DNA of 64,000 nucleotides, taken from Coffea arabica (taxonomy: Eukaryota; Streptophyta; Magnoliopsida; Gentianales; Rubiaceae). The DNA lies in assembly GCF_036785885.1 (NCBI RefSeq), contig NC_092322.1:14716466-14780465 (forward strand), written 5' to 3'. Position numbers and translations under genes: made by a program. The notes beneath the pieces were generated by a model that saw nothing but the letters and a program-made list of their open reading frames with translations, searched no databases and was not told where the DNA came from. This document shows positions 1 through 16,452 of this stretch, one piece after another (the stretch's first letter is position 1; every line of letters begins with the position of its first letter).

Positions 1-1019
1 AATGGGATAGATTTTAAAAGCATATACAAGTAAAAAGAAAAACAGTAATTTTGCGCAGTGTTGGTTTCGTGAAAATTGGGACATTGGTCATAAACCATTA
101 GGCCTATGCAGTGTGGGGAAAAGAAAAGTTTAAAGGTCATAAGCGATATGCAGTTTAAAATTCGTGAGCCTTCACGAGGCAAAGAAGTGGAAATTGTGGC
201 GTTGATATGCATTTTGGCAAATTAAAAGTATTTTCCCTTTGTTTATGTTGCCATGCTCTTATTTGAAGCTGTTTCTTACTTCATTCTGATTGGGTGGAAA
301 AGAGAAAGATCTATTTCTCTGGAATCAATTGAGAATGGGCAGCTTATCATCACCATCATAAATCCTTAGTCGTAAGGAGGATCATAGGGAACCATTTGAA
401 TTGTCTAATTCATGCAGAACGGTCAGTGTGGAGTGAAATTTCATTAAATTGTTTGTTTAATGCAGCTTGTGCTATTGAAGATACCTCCCATTTTGGTTGA
501 ACATAATTGGTTTCAAGTGATTTTTAAAATGCATTTGTTAAGCTTTGTCTAGGATGGCATGTCTCTTTCATGCAAGTTTACACACTGGTAGTGCTGTGTG
601 ACAATGTTGCCAGGCACACGGATTAACTTAAGAAAGTATATGAAGTGTGCCAAAAGCGTGCTTAACAGCAGTTGTGGTTTAAGAATAAGAATAGGAGGAG
701 AACTGGATGGCACCTTCTTTATTACTGCAGAACTATACAAGACACTCCCCTTTGCAGATCCATGCTTCTTAAATAATTTAAAAACTTCAAATAAGCAGTT
801 GTATTTTCTATTTTGGTTTGCTTATGACATCATGTTTGGTTACCTGAGATACCATAAAGGTATTATCATCATGTACTTGTTTCAAGAGTTTTACTATGTA
901 CAGTATTTGGAATTTCCAAATAAAGTTCTGGTTTGCAGTTGTCATTGTCATCTAGTATTATCCCATACAAAACAGAATATGTTCCTTTTCTGGTAAGCTT
1001 GATTGTTTTTCATATCCAG
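1..1019 (+). other. Non-coding stretch upstream of first visible UMP kinase exon (probable intron)
   Basis: No transit-peptide-like coding exon could be found here. The next exon is preceded by a pyrimidine-rich tract ending in an acceptor AG at 1018-1019, so this stretch is most simply the 3' part of the first intron, with the plastid-targeting exon left of the window. A 132-codon open frame at 598-996 has no recognisable homology and is treated as chance. Confidence 0.5.
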
Positions 1020-4832
<3,813 letters not shown>

Positions 4833-5655
4833 GAGAGGAAGGCTGAATACTGCTAAGTAAGGTTGTGGAGCCTTTAAGTGATGAGCATTATGCAGAAGAG
4901 CATCCTGGAGCTATGACGTGACCGTTTAGAACCACATAAAACCTTTAGGATCCCATTTTTGAGTATTCTTCTTGTTGGATTAAAATTCAATCTGCTGATA
5001 CTGTAAATGATTCCACTAGCACCATTGGACTTCTCTGATGCATGTTTTGCAAATAGCTCGGAACCCATCAAAAGAAAGAGTTATATATCACTTTTCACTA
5101 AACATTTTTAAACTTTCTTTGGTGCTTATGACTGCTTCAACTTCCATCTTTGACTTACCTGTCAACTTAAACACTTGCTTACTGCTCTTGACATTGGGGT
5201 TCAAAGTTGTCTACGGTAAAAGGTTGAAGAATAATTTTCACCTTCCCTTTTCAGTCTGCTTTAATTTTTACATGGTCAAAAGACCACCAAAGTGCCAATC
5301 CTCTTCCTTTGGATCCGGAAATTCTGACCCATAAATTATGCAGATGCAATGGAATTGAAAATCCAACGGTTTCAAATAATACTACTGTTGCCAATTGCTT
5401 GGCTGTTCTCGCCTTTTTTTCTCTTCTTTGGGATCAAATCATTCGTAGTTCTAATCTGGAGTAATATGATGGCAAAGTGCATCATTCAATCTGGTGCATT
5501 GTTGTAATCTAACCAGTAATCACATTCAAACTTTACCTGAAAGGGGTTAAGTATAATATGGCCCTTCATTAGTCAATCACCCAATTCTAATACCCATGAA
5601 AAGATAAAATAAGGAAGAACTTCTCTTCTTTCCCAACTTTTCAAAAAGCCTTCCC
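4833..5655. other. 3' flank of UMP kinase gene, no gene seen
   Basis: AT-rich sequence with only short open frames that lack recognisable domains. It should contain the UMP kinase 3' UTR and polyadenylation region. No other feature can be supported. Confidence 0.5.
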
Positions 5656-5904
5656 CTCCCTCTCCCGGATTTCGTTTTATTTTATTTTTCTAATGTAATA
5701 TATCCTAAATTTTCATAGTGAGAGTCCTCTTTTTCTCCTACAAGCTTCTAGTGAGAATTTTCTGTGTCTCAAAGTCTCTAGTAAGATTTGTTTGCGTTGT
5801 TTTTTCTTATTTTATTGTTAGACCTGAATTTATTTCAGATCTAGATTTGAAATTTATTGGATCTTGGATCTATTTCAAAGTATCTCATCATTAATATCAG
5901 AGCT
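5656..5904 (+). mobile_element. Copia-type LTR 3' end plus tRNA-Met primer-binding-site remnant
   Basis: The stretch at 5690-5890 has the look of a plant Copia LTR R/U5 region. It ends in CA at 5889-5890 and is followed at once by TTAATATCAGAGCTT, one or two changes from the classical initiator-tRNA-Met primer binding site (TGGTATCAGAGC). No gag or pol frame follows, so only a truncated 5' LTR/PBS remnant survives. The call rests on the PBS-like motif and its position. Confidence 0.5.
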
Positions 5905-6600
5905 TAAACCAGTTGATTAGCAAATCTAATGATTGCAACACGTATATAAGAGAGTTGCGGCGATTTATTAGAATATAGTTTTGAAATTTCTTGTATTTTT
6001 TAGATCTGTTCATAATTCATAATTTTTCAGATCAATTCATAATTTTTTAGATCTGTTATATCTAATATTTCTTGTGCATGTTTAACCTACCATTAGGACA
6101 GTGCGTGTAAATCAAATCGTGTTGGATGATTTCAGCAATCTGTTAATGAAATTTGCTATTTATTAAACAAAAAATAAGAAGCAAGAAAAAGAAAGATAGG
6201 ACTAATAAAGTATTGCCATTCATTAATGCATAATGGATAGCAATTATATCCTTTTTTCCTGTATAACCGCATTATGTTCGTGGTACCCGCCGTGTTCAAT
6301 GCACACATGATTGATGACAGGAGACTGCCGGAAGCCGTGAAGGCTGACTTTTGTTTAGGATTTCTGGTTCTAGTTTCCTTCCATCTGCACGTTTTATTAA
6401 TGTTTTTGAGGGAAAATCTAAACGTTTTTCAGTGAGTAGAAAAATGGGACTGAGATTCTTTACAATTGAGATGGCAACGCACCAAAAACCAACGGCCCAA
6501 ATAAGTTTAATATAAATTCAGATTAGTGAAATCCGTCGTAGGAAATAAATTTAAATGATTAATAAAGTTTGTAGCGTATTTGTACGTTATTATTAATTGT
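5905..6600. other. Intergenic spacer, no gene seen
   Basis: AT-rich, without a convincing ORF, RNA gene or repeat boundary. Confidence 0.4.
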
Positions 6601-7480
6601 GATAAGTGCACAAATCACCCCTGAGGTTTATAACAATTACAGCTAGCTACCTCCATGTTTAAAAAATTACATCTAGCTCCCATAAATAGTAGCTTTGGGG
6701 ATTTTTTTTTTCCAAAAAAAAAATGTATAAGTAGGAGGTTTCGAATACAAAACCTTTCATGTACGTTCTTTCTTCTCATACCACCCAATCCATCCATCCT
6801 TCCCCCTTCCTCTCTCTCTCTCGGTAGCTTTGGGTTTCATTTGGCTGAGTTGTGCGGAAAAAAATCATACTAATATCCCATATTGCCCTTGACCATTTTT
6901 TGGTTTTAAATCAAATTATTCAATGAATGCAATCATTTTTTCCGTCTTGTCTCAAATATTCTGCCTTACATAAACCTACAATCACTACCTCTATATTCCT
7001 TTAGCCAATTTACTATTGGCTTAACTGTTTATTGAACATTGGTAGGAGACAGAAAAGGAAAACAATGAGAAGAATGAAATATGGGTGGATTAGGGAACAT
7101 GATTAGTACTAAAAATTGTGAGATATGAAAGTGGGGATTTTGCAGAAGGATGACAAACTTGGATAGACAAAAGAGAAGGGTCAAAATTATATAAAAATAA
7201 ATATTAGTGGTGATGATAGAGCTATTTAGTGAGAAGAAATGCTTAAAGGCAACTTTGTGGGTTTTGATAGCCATTTAACTAATTTTACTACATTTTAAAA
7301 TTTTTTTCCTCTTTTAAAAAATTTTGCCCTGAAATTTTAATGCATAGAATGGTATCATTGTTTTGGAAAGGTTATTATAGTTGTTTTGAGCTATGAAGTG
7401 AGGTAAGTGCAATATCTAGAATTAAATAAGTGATAGGTGAAATTATCAGAAATCTTGGAGAGGCTTCTAAAATTATCCTT
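6601..7480. mobile_element. Degenerate TIR (Mutator-like) non-autonomous element
   Basis: The left edge reads as a diverged version of the motif (N)GATAA...CCCCTGAGGTTT. The right edge carries the partial inverted counterpart (CAGAAATCTTGGAGAGG...AAAATTATCCTT). The same end motifs delimit a better-preserved copy at 38663-39895, which supports the family assignment. No transposase frame is present and no clean target duplication could be read. Confidence 0.45.
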
Positions 7481-7980
7481 ATTATATGAACTTTAACTTT
7501 GGATACATACATTGTGGATGCAACCCTACACAATTTCTTCACCTGATTTAACCAAAATTTCATCTCTGGATTTTTCTTTTGTCTTTTGTCATTTTCTTTT
7601 TTTCTATTTGTTCTTTTCTAAAGACTAGTACTAACACAAATGATCTACTATCCAAACACATCCTATCTTATGCTATCGAGGGGAGGAGGAAGGACAAGAA
7701 GTTCGAGAAAGATGATATAAGATATGGTGCTATTACATGTGGTTCAGTTGCAGCCTCCACCTCATTTTCCATCTAGGGCTAGCATCTTGGGGCTTTCGGA
7801 AATATGGGAGGAATGGAGTCAAAAGAAGAAGGCAAAATCGATGAGAGAAGTACAGAATTCTTATACTAGTTGAATATTGAATTCCGAACGATGATGTGAG
7901 AACTTCTGTATCGCTTGCTTTACGAACGGGACCATAGACCGAGTCTATACAAGTTTTGTCAATCCAAAATAGATAGGAAG
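7481..7980. other. Intergenic spacer, no gene seen
   Basis: Only short, domain-free open frames on both strands. Confidence 0.4.
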
Positions 7981-8564
7981 TGTTGTACTTCAATATTGTA
8001 TTAATAAATACAAATAATTTGTACCATCAAAAGTTAATTTGTCGTGGGTTGAGGTGTAGACTAGCTCTTAAAATTGTTGAAGGAGAGTACATGAACAACT
8101 TCTGATCATCAAGCTAACTATCTTGAATTTGATAGCTACTAAGAAATTCGGTAGAGTTGAGACACATAGAACGCTTTTTTTAAGACGATACGCGCCCCCA
8201 CAATATTTTTTTTAACTGATGCAGGAGCTCTAGCATGCCGTCTCCAGGTACAACAGCCCAACTCTATAGTTGTTGCTTCCCTTTGATCTGCACAACCAAG
8301 AGAAGTAGAAGCTTCCCAATATCTTACTTTGCCCAAAGAAAATCAGAATTAGGGAGAAAGAAATGAGTGAAGGGAAAAATAGTATTTAAAATAATCTTTT
8401 TGTTGAGAGAAATGTGTATATAAAAAATTCTCCCAAAACTTCACTATTTATAAGCTACACAAACCTTTAGAAAATAGGTTGAATGTCCAAGTTAAATGTA
8501 TAATGGTTTTTTTCATACTAAATTGTAGTTAATTTGGAGAATTTGTAACCTAAAAAATGATTCA
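7981..8564 (-). repeat. LTR-like direct repeat, copy 1 (584 bp)
   Basis: Begins TGTTGTACTTCAATATTG and ends ATGATTCA, and is matched along its whole length by a second copy at 10047-10629 in the same orientation. Read on the minus strand it starts TGAATCA, ends ...ACA and contains a TATA-like TTATAAATAGTG, as expected for an LTR promoter. It is therefore probably an LTR oriented to the left. A flanking PBS, polypurine tract and 5-bp target duplication could not be recognised, so a solo-LTR or segmental origin is not excluded. Confidence 0.6.
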
Positions 8565-10046
8565 TATATGAATGGCTTATAAGACTCAATAATTCTTCAT
8601 TTGACCAAATAATTCACTTGTAACTCCTATTTAAATAATTGTATAATAGCTCCATTCAAAATGTATTGTAACTCCCAACATTATAATTCCCATAACTCTC
8701 AAATAAATTATTATAACTCCTTGTAAAGATTTGGCCAAGGAAAATTTAAGATTTTATTAAAATACATTAACATTTCCCCACTTATTTTAATTAAATTTGA
8801 AAGAGATAAAATTTTGGACAAAGTGAGAACATCATGCATAATGAAAGTGGCATTGCCTTGAAACCTTCATTTAGTGTTTCCATAATCCTCATATTAGAGT
8901 CAAAGTGGACTAAATCCTTGAAATTAAAACTACTTTAATATATGTAAGATTATGTTTATCGCGTGTATGACAGCTATAACCAGTCTATTAATAAATGTTT
9001 GAATTATTTTCGTATCAATGATCAGTGCATGAACTATTTCTGAAGTGTATCCTTGGCTAGAGTGCTTCTAATTATTTCTTTTAATTAATTATTTTCTACA
9101 ATTAATTTATTTAGTTAGAATTTAATCCTTAAACCCCCATTATTCTTGACTCAAAAGGAAACAAATTTCTCTCCAGTTCCTAAAGAGACGATCTTACTTG
9201 TCACTGTCTACTAGTTAGTAAATTTAGTCAGATAATTAATTCTGGTATATCAGATTAAGCAAACTCTTCAGGAATAGGGTGAATCAAGTAACCCATTGCA
9301 CATCTAGAGTCCTTACTCCAGTACTTAGAATTGATTATTGATTGCTTTTGGTGGTAGTTAGGTTTTATTTAGGCACCTGTCGTTCATGCGTTAAACTAGT
9401 ATAGAAATTGTGTTCTAGGTACTCTAAACAATATACACTCAGAATAGTACATAAGCGTAAGAGCTATTTTAGTGGGTACAAATCACACATTAACAGCAAC
9501 AAGAAACTTGACTTTTTTACAAACAAACAAATTCAACAACTAAATAGTTGCAAAGTGTTTCATATATTTTGAGATCATCATTGTTTAAGACGAGGCTGTC
9601 TGCAGACTTAGAAATTTAACTTGACTCTACGTGCATTGTGTTTAGTATATCTCAACTGGAGTTGAATTCAAGTTAATGGCCCGCTAGTTTATAATTTTTA
9701 AACTATAATGTCATAAGACTTTTACTTTTGCATGGTAAGAAAATACTCATATACATGTCTAGTAACATAACTTTAGGCATACTTCAAAACTATGAAATCA
9801 TACACATTGAAGCAATGAACTTTTAAATTTGAATGCGATTAAACAATTATAAAATGCATTGCATTCTATAGATAAATTATAAGTCTTGGCAATTGAATTA
9901 GTCAATTACTTACTCTTAAAACCTTATCATTAGATTTTGAGTGCATAAATAAACATGACACATCTAAAATTACTTCGTAGTTTCACAACCAGTTCAAAAT
10001 TTTTTAGTATAAAGCCTTTTGAACAAGAGCAATTTCGTCTTAAAAT
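8565..10046. other. Sequence between the two LTR-like repeats, no intact ORF
   Basis: About 1.5 kb of AT-rich DNA without gag or pol frames. It contains a fragment (about 9120-9333) related to the Athila-type LTR at the right end of the window, so it is a composite of broken elements. Confidence 0.5.
9120..9333 (+). mobile_element. Fragment of Athila/Gypsy-type LTR 3' end
   Basis: On + this reads ...GGAATAGGGTGAATCAAGTAACCC... and closely matches the reverse complement of 56870-57060 inside the large Gypsy LTR, including the shared stretch ending CCAGTACTTRGAATTG. It is a diverged solo fragment of the same or a sister LTR family in the opposite orientation. Confidence 0.65.
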
Positions 10047-10629
10047 TGTTGGACTTCAATATTGCATTAATAAATGCAAATAATTTGTACCATCAAAAGC
10101 TAATTTGGCATGGGTTGAGGTGAGAACTAGGTTTTAAAATTACTGGAGAAGAGTACACAAATAACTTTTGATCTTCAAGCTAACCACCTTGAATTTGACA
10201 GCTACTAAAAAATCTGGTAGGGTTGAGGCACATAAAACGCTCTTTTTAAAACGATACGCGCCTTTGCAGTATTTTTTTTAACCGATGAAAAAGGTATAGA
10301 TTGTCGTTTCCAAGATACAACAGCCCAACTCTATGGTTATTGCTTCCCTTTGATCTGCACAATAAAAAGAAGTAGAAGCTTCCCAATATCTTACTTTGCC
10401 CAAAGAAAGTTAGAATGAGGGAGAAAGAAATGAGTATATGGAAAAATAGTATTTAGAATAATCGTTTGTTGAGAGAAATGTGTATATAAAAAATTCTCCA
10501 AAAACTTCACTATTTATAGGTTACATAAACCTTTAGACAATAGGTTGAATGTTCAATTTCAATGTATAACGGTTTTTTTATACTAAATTGTAGTTAATTT
10601 GTAGAATTTGTAACCTAAAAATTGATTCA
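10047..10629 (-). repeat. LTR-like direct repeat, copy 2 (583 bp)
   Basis: Second copy of the 7981-8564 repeat. Begins TGTTGGACTTCAATATTG and ends TTGATTCA. By eye the two copies differ by many scattered substitutions and a few indels, so the insertion is old. Both start TG and end CA. Confidence 0.6.
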
Positions 10630-13159
10630 TATTTGTAACACAAGCCTTTCTTTGCTTGTATTTTTTTTGAAGTGATAATTATATGCTAAGTCTTGTTGAT
10701 GAATAGGTGTTTGTACTTTTAATGGTTGTTGCTTTATAGACTTTTTGTGTAATTTATTTGTCTACTGAGTGGAAGTTATTTATTTCCTTATACTATATAA
10801 GAATGAGTTTGGGTCAAAGAATGGCTTTGAATTTCAACCGTAAGAGTAGGGACATTTTAGGACTGTAAGGTTGTTTTGAGTGTAGTTATAACGCTGGGTA
10901 CTACTTAAGATAGCATGCGTATTTTTATATTTACTGAAATGTTCTTGTGATTTGTTCAAAGGTTTGGGTATTTTGGGAATGTATGATTATGTGGTTATCT
11001 TTTCTACAATAGGTATAACCCATGATAGCTTCTTTATTGATGTAATTACTTAAATATTCTTATAGAGGCATTGATTGGCTTGTGTTAATTAAATTATAAG
11101 TAGTATCAATTATTACCATTGCTTTACTATTATAACTTGAAGACATTCAAATACCATTTTCATCTCAATTAAAGCGTTTATTAAGGAATTTATGACTAAG
11201 CATCAGTTTCATCTTCATTTCTTCAAATGTGCTCTCCTTCACATTCTTCCGTTATGTTCCTTTCATTTTCCAATAAATAATTATTTGTACTGCCATTGTA
11301 TTCTAGATTTCAATATGGTTTTATACTGAAACTATTCTTGGTGGTTTAGCTTGAGATGAGCTTTTATTATTTTTTTTATGGTATGATTTGCTTGTAAAAT
11401 CATAGTTTCTATTGTGAGTTAGATGCTTCTATTCTGAAATTAGATACTCCGTTAGCGTAATTTAGTGTTAATATTATTGCTTCCCACAAATTTGGTTGCT
11501 GTGTACAATTTAAACCGTGTGATTTTGTTGGAATAGGTTTGAAGCAACTATGAGAAAAAAGTTTTTGCAGGGAGTATTTGGAACAAGGTAAGCCAAAAAA
11601 CTACTGCAATTGATGCATTATGGTGTGGTTTATACTGCAATTGATTTTTCTACTACAATTGAATTTTTTGAATGGTGTGATTTCTTATCTAATTGTTTGC
11701 TTTGGTAATAAGGTGGTTCTTATGCAATTGATTTTGGTGATAGTTAGATTCCGAGTCATTTTGAATTGATAGTTAATACTTTGTCCTACTGATTTGAGTT
11801 TGTGTCAAAGTTTATTCTTTCATGTATTCTTTTGTATATTTGCTTAAGCTATTCATCAAAGTACTTGACTTGAATGTGCATGATTAGAAGGTTGAAACCA
11901 ATAAAGAATAACTACCAATAAGAATTGAAATCCCAAGTACATCTACCTCTAATAATCAAACAAGTAGTTGGCTAAAGTCCTCTGATGATCAAATTCTAAA
12001 CATTGTGATCATGTTGTCCCGTAGATCATTAAGTACATTTGGAATGCTCCTAACTTTTGGGAACTTGGTGGAGCTCCTATTATTTTAGATTGTCTGTTGA
12101 AACTGTTAAATCATTGCCATGCACACAATTTTCTCATGATTATTTTCCTGTTCAGTTCTTTTTCTTAGTTTCCTGTTTGGAGATGAAAGTTCCTATAGAC
12201 ATTTAAACAACAATATAATTTATTCTTCTGCCTTTATGACTTCATAAGTGCATTTTTTATGTAACATTTGTCCAGGAAAAGAGTTTCCTGAAGATGATAA
12301 AATACGAAGACTCATGCTTTATGCTGGTGCTAAACACGTTTTACATAAGGTTTCAAATTCTAGCTTCTTTAGTGCTGAACAATGAATTCCAAACTTTCTT
12401 TGTCGTATTTGATGATTATTTCTTTTTAAAATGTACTATTATTTGTTTGTTGGTAGTAGTAGCTTGCGAACCTTGATTTTCACCGGTATGATTTGATTCT
12501 ATTCTTAGTATCATTTTGTTGTGTACAAGAATCAGGTAGTACTATCCAATGTCATCTATTGTTAAGCACAAGCACTTCTATGTATTATTTCTTCCTGTTA
12601 AAATACATTTTTTTCTCATCTGGATAGTCTTATGCTTCTCATTTCTAAGTTGGGGATATTCCTCTTCTGTTTGCTCAGAGTCTGCAGGAAGTTGCAATAG
12701 TCAAGTTTCATTGTTCATTGTCTGATTCATAATAGAGAAAGTGAAGGTTTTGCTCTGGAAGAAGGCAAACAATGATTTGGACAAATTAAAACTGAGATTT
12801 TAATCTAAAAATATATCTAGAAATTTTGCAGTTCTCAACCTATCTACAAGATAACAAAGACAATGCAAGGAAAGCTACTACTACTACAACAGACAACTAC
12901 CATGTTCGATAGAAGTTAAATGCAACAGCCTACTACTTTACTTTCATATAAATATGAGTACCCGTTAGGAAATGAAATTTATGGATTCCGTTTTTACTCA
13001 ATCTTCCATTCTTACGAAGTTTAATATATAGTTATCCTTAATCTTTTCATGGTTATCTTTCTATTATTAAAAATTAGTTTTCCATGCTGTTACATCAAAT
13101 AAAAAATTAAAAACTATTTTATACCATATGTACCAAACTCCCGCGCATTGAGCGGGCTA
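10630..13159. other. Intergenic spacer, no gene seen
   Basis: About 2.5 kb of AT-rich sequence without coding signal. Just before its right end (13140-13157) lies a GC-rich hairpin (CCCGC / GCGGG stem), which could be the 3' hairpin of an older Helitron abutting the next element. Confidence 0.4.
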
Positions 13160-13632
13160 TCTTCCTCTATATAATGTAAGAAATGATTGTAGTTGTTGGG
13201 AGTTGTGTCAAGAAAATCCATTAATTCATTGCTAAAAGTCTATATTTGTTGAATATTAAGTGAGTAAATACAATAGTATACCCTACTTTAAGTACATAAA
13301 AATTTTATCATTTGTTTCCATCCATGCTAAATAATTGTCTTTGACTTTGATATCCCAATTGTTCAAGACTTAGATACAATTAGTCAAATCTTATTAACAA
13401 ATATAGTACATTCACTGTAACAACAAACAAATTACAATTTTTCATATTATTTAAACACAATTCTATTAAATATCAATGCATTTTACAAAAATATTAAACT
13501 TCATGTTAATTAATGTTGAAAATATTCACTTACTATTTAATAAAAAAATATTAACATAATCGCACATAATCATGGGCACTATAATATGTACAAAACCGTG
13601 CTATGCACGGTTTTCTAGCCTCCTAGACCTAG
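13160..13632 (+). mobile_element. Short non-autonomous Helitron
   Basis: The 5' end is TCTTCCTCTATATAATG, preceded by A (13159). The 3' end has a perfect 10-bp stem with TAT loop (13592-13614, centre CCGTGC-TAT-GCACGG) followed 14 nt later by CTAG (13629-13632) and a host T. TC...hairpin...CTRR with insertion between A and T is the Helitron signature. The element is 473 bp, has no Rep/helicase frame, and its interior is AT-rich. Confidence 0.55.
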
Positions 13633-15606
13633 TATTTTAGCAACAAAAGTAAACTGAAACTAAAATCGTGGCTGACCAGGATGCCCTGACGCGTTTTACT
13701 CCAGCTGCGGCGTGGACCTGGTGACTATTCTTTCGCGCATCGAAAGTTGACTATTCTCGCGTTATGCAAGACCGCCTTTGTTTGACTCGTAGCATTTGGT
13801 ATGCTCCTTTCCAGGAACATTTTTAAACTAAGTATGAAAGCAGATTTTCTACGTTTGAAATTGCTCAAAATTCAACTATTATTTGTTTATGGTAAAATAC
13901 TAAAATTAAAATCAGAGAAGAACTTGACCCCTTAAATAATTAATTAACGTAAACATAAGTCTAAATTGCTTAAACTATTTTTCTTCAAAATAAGTAGATC
14001 CACACTTGTCAGCACACTGCAAAAGTCTCTTTAGCATCACCATGATCTTCTTCTTGCAAAAATCTTGGTACAGATAAATGTTTAATAACAAAAATGCACA
14101 ATTTTTTTCAGCCAGGTCAAACTTTGTGCAAATGTTTAACAGAATATTATTTGAAATATTATTTACAATACAAAAAAAATATTTTTCTTACATTATTTGT
14201 TTTGTGATGTGATGCACATAAAATAAAAAAAAAGATAAAAAAATAATTGAGAAAATCTGTTTATAATGCAAATAAAATAATATTGAGAAAAAAAACCAAA
14301 CTAATATCGTTTGTAGAAAAAAAAAAACCAAATATCCAAACTCATCCCATGATATTTTTTCCATAGACAGAAAAAATAAACACACACAATTAGATTAGAA
14401 AAGCTTATAAGTCATTGCCAAATTGGGTCCAAAAACCGATATAAGGGGGACTCACAAACCAACACCATCCAATCCATTGGTGACAGGAGGTGCGATTGAG
14501 GAGTTTAAATCCAGAGTAACTACCCCACAATCTTTCGATGTGGGATGGAGTGTCCCATCCCCCCCCCCTCCCCGAGCACACCCTCGCCAATTACATGGTA
14601 ACTCATCCCATGATAACTACATGAGAAACTGGTAACAACACTCTGATGTCTCACAATTCCATGCTTGTTACAAAAGAAAACTAAATCAAAGATTTTTTTT
14701 TCTTTGTTAAACCAAAGCAAGACTTCTCAATAATTGGGCATGTTATGGACAATCTGCATGCTAAATTAGCTTATAATCTGTATGGTAAGTTGTATGATTG
14801 GACAATTTTTAATCCTCCATTGCAATTTGTAAACGAAGCATTAAGTGATATGATTGAATGAAAATTTTCTTCTTTTCCTTGAAAAAAAAGCCTAAAAATA
14901 TATAGTGCCTTTACCCAATAGAAACCTTGAACATGCAAGAAATTCATTTTCATGCAAAGACATGTGAAAAAAAAAACACTTATTTAAGCAATAAAAAGAA
15001 AAAAAAAATATAATACAATTCTCATTGAGATTCCATATACAAAACTCATTTGCTTTTTACAACCAACTCTCAAAAGAAGTACAAAAAGATAAGCCTAACT
15101 CCTCTAATTTGGCCCACCAACAACCTACTGGCAAGAATCATTGAATAACAGCATCATCTTGAGTTTTCCCCCAACTTCCTCCCATCCATACTTGCAAAGC
15201 CAAAGTAAGCATATGCAACCAAAAATTTCTACTTGTTCTTTTTGACTTTTCCTTCTCCTACCCCCAAAAAAAAAAAAAAAAAATCTAGAAACAAATTTGT
15301 TTTTCACCTTCTTCTCTTTTGAACAAATTTGTTTTTCACCTTCTTCTCTTTTGGCTTTTCCATCCTTCTAGCTAAAAAGATTTGAGTTAGTTTATCAATT
15401 CTTTACATCTACTTGTGGAGAAATTTCCTACTCCCATAAACTTCAAGGCTAGTAAAAAGTACATCAATAATCAATTCTTCGAAGGGGCCAAAAAAAAAGA
15501 AAAAAAATCTAATCTGGACTAGCCTAATTTTTGGGTTTTGGAAACCCAAAAAAAAAAAAAGCTAGAAATATATAAATTAAAAAAGAAAGGAAAATTTGAA
15601 GTAATA
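13633..15606. other. Intergenic spacer downstream of the VQ gene, no gene seen
   Basis: Contains many A/T homopolymers, a C-run near 14560 and a short duplication near 15300-15350 (TTTGTTTTTCACCTTCTTCTC occurs twice in tandem). It should include the 3' UTR of the minus-strand VQ gene. Small ORFs here lack domains. Confidence 0.45.
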
Positions 15607-16263
15607 CTAAAAGTCAAAGAATGTGTTGAAGAGATCATACGAAGGAATGGATGGTGAAATGAGTGGTGAAGAAAGCAAGAATGATGGGCTTGGTAAGAAC
15701 ATATTATTCCAGTTCAAAAATGGATCCGGCGCCGGCGAGAAGAGTCCCGGAAGCGAAACGGGGGGCAGAGTCCCCGGGGCCGGCGATAGTATCCCGGGAT
15801 TTTGACCCATTTCAAAACTAGTTCCTTCAAGAATTTCCATCAAATCTTCAGCAAAATCAGAACCAACCCTTTGCTGTCTCTCTTTTTCCCTTTCCGACGG
15901 GCTAGCTTTCTCCACCGAAGCTAAACGGGCTGCCGGAGAGAGATCGCCTGCGGCAGTTGGGGTGTTGCCTGGACGAGGAGAACGGCCAGTGAGACGTTGG
16001 ACCAAGTTCATGAAGTCATTGACTGTGGTGTGGATTACTTTCGGGGAAACGGCGTAGATGACCACCGGTTGGCGGTGCTCGCTGTCGACTGTGGGCTGAA
16101 GATGCGGCGGAGCAGGCTGATTGAGGTGGTGCAGCTGCGGTGCGACTGGTGGTTTCTTGATTTTGTGGGAGTCTTTGCTTACTTTAAGTGGAGCTGGACG
16201 TGGGCCCTGTAGCTCTCTCCTAGGAGACGGCCTGCCGCCGGTGGAAAAATCCTGTGGATCCAT
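15607..16263 (-). CDS. MKS1: VQ-motif protein, MKS1/VQ21-like MAP kinase 4 substrate
   Basis: Single-exon frame of 218 aa, near the usual length of the family (Arabidopsis MKS1 is about 220 aa). The VQ motif FMNLVQRLTG lies at residues 84-93. It is preceded by the MKS1-type signature VVIYAVSPKVIH (about 67-78) and, near the N-terminus, by LQGPRPAPLKVSKDSHKIKKPP (about 18-39), a basic patch typical of MKS1 and close relatives. Several Ser-Pro sites (in RPSPRR, GRSPRPG, DLSPAARLAS, KASPSE, LFSPAP, LPSPSF) are candidate MAP-kinase phospho-sites. The family works in the nucleus as a WRKY25/33 co-regulator released by MPK4 signalling in defence. The protein is proline-rich and largely disordered, and the C-terminus is serine/proline/hydrophobic. 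ATG at 16261-16263, TAG at 15607-15609. No intron and no frame damage is visible, and the CDS is clearly more GC-rich than its surroundings. Confidence 0.93.
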   Translation of the reverse strand: MDPQDFSTGGRPSPRRELQGPRPAPLKVSKDSHKIKKPPVAPQLHHLNQPAPPHLQPTVDSEHRQPVVIYAVSPKVIHTTVNDFMNLVQRLTGRSPRPGNTPTAAGDLSPAARLASVEKASPSEREKERQQRVGSDFAEDLMEILEGTSFEMGQNPGILSPAPGTLPPVSLPGLFSPAPDPFLNWNNMFLPSPSFLLSSPLISPSIPSYDLFNTFFDF

Positions 16264-16452
16264 GGTGATGGAAGATTTATGGAGTGATCGATTGGAGTAA
16301 TTTGTAGAGGGAACTGGGAAGAAAGAAAAGACAACAGAGAGAAGCCAAATGGTAAAAGATGTATGGACTTTGAAAGTGCTATGAATGTGCTGATTTCTGT
16401 TTCGATAATGTTTTTATGTTACTAAGGTAGGATTCGAGGAAAGACATAAAAG

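Noticed and set aside
598..996. 132-codon + frame upstream of the UMP kinase exon
   Set aside because: No recognisable domain, ends before the acceptor, not in a splice context that joins the kinase exons, and AT-rich. Treated as chance.
15623..16212. Plus-strand frames of 60 and 71 codons
   Set aside because: Antisense of the MKS1-like gene.
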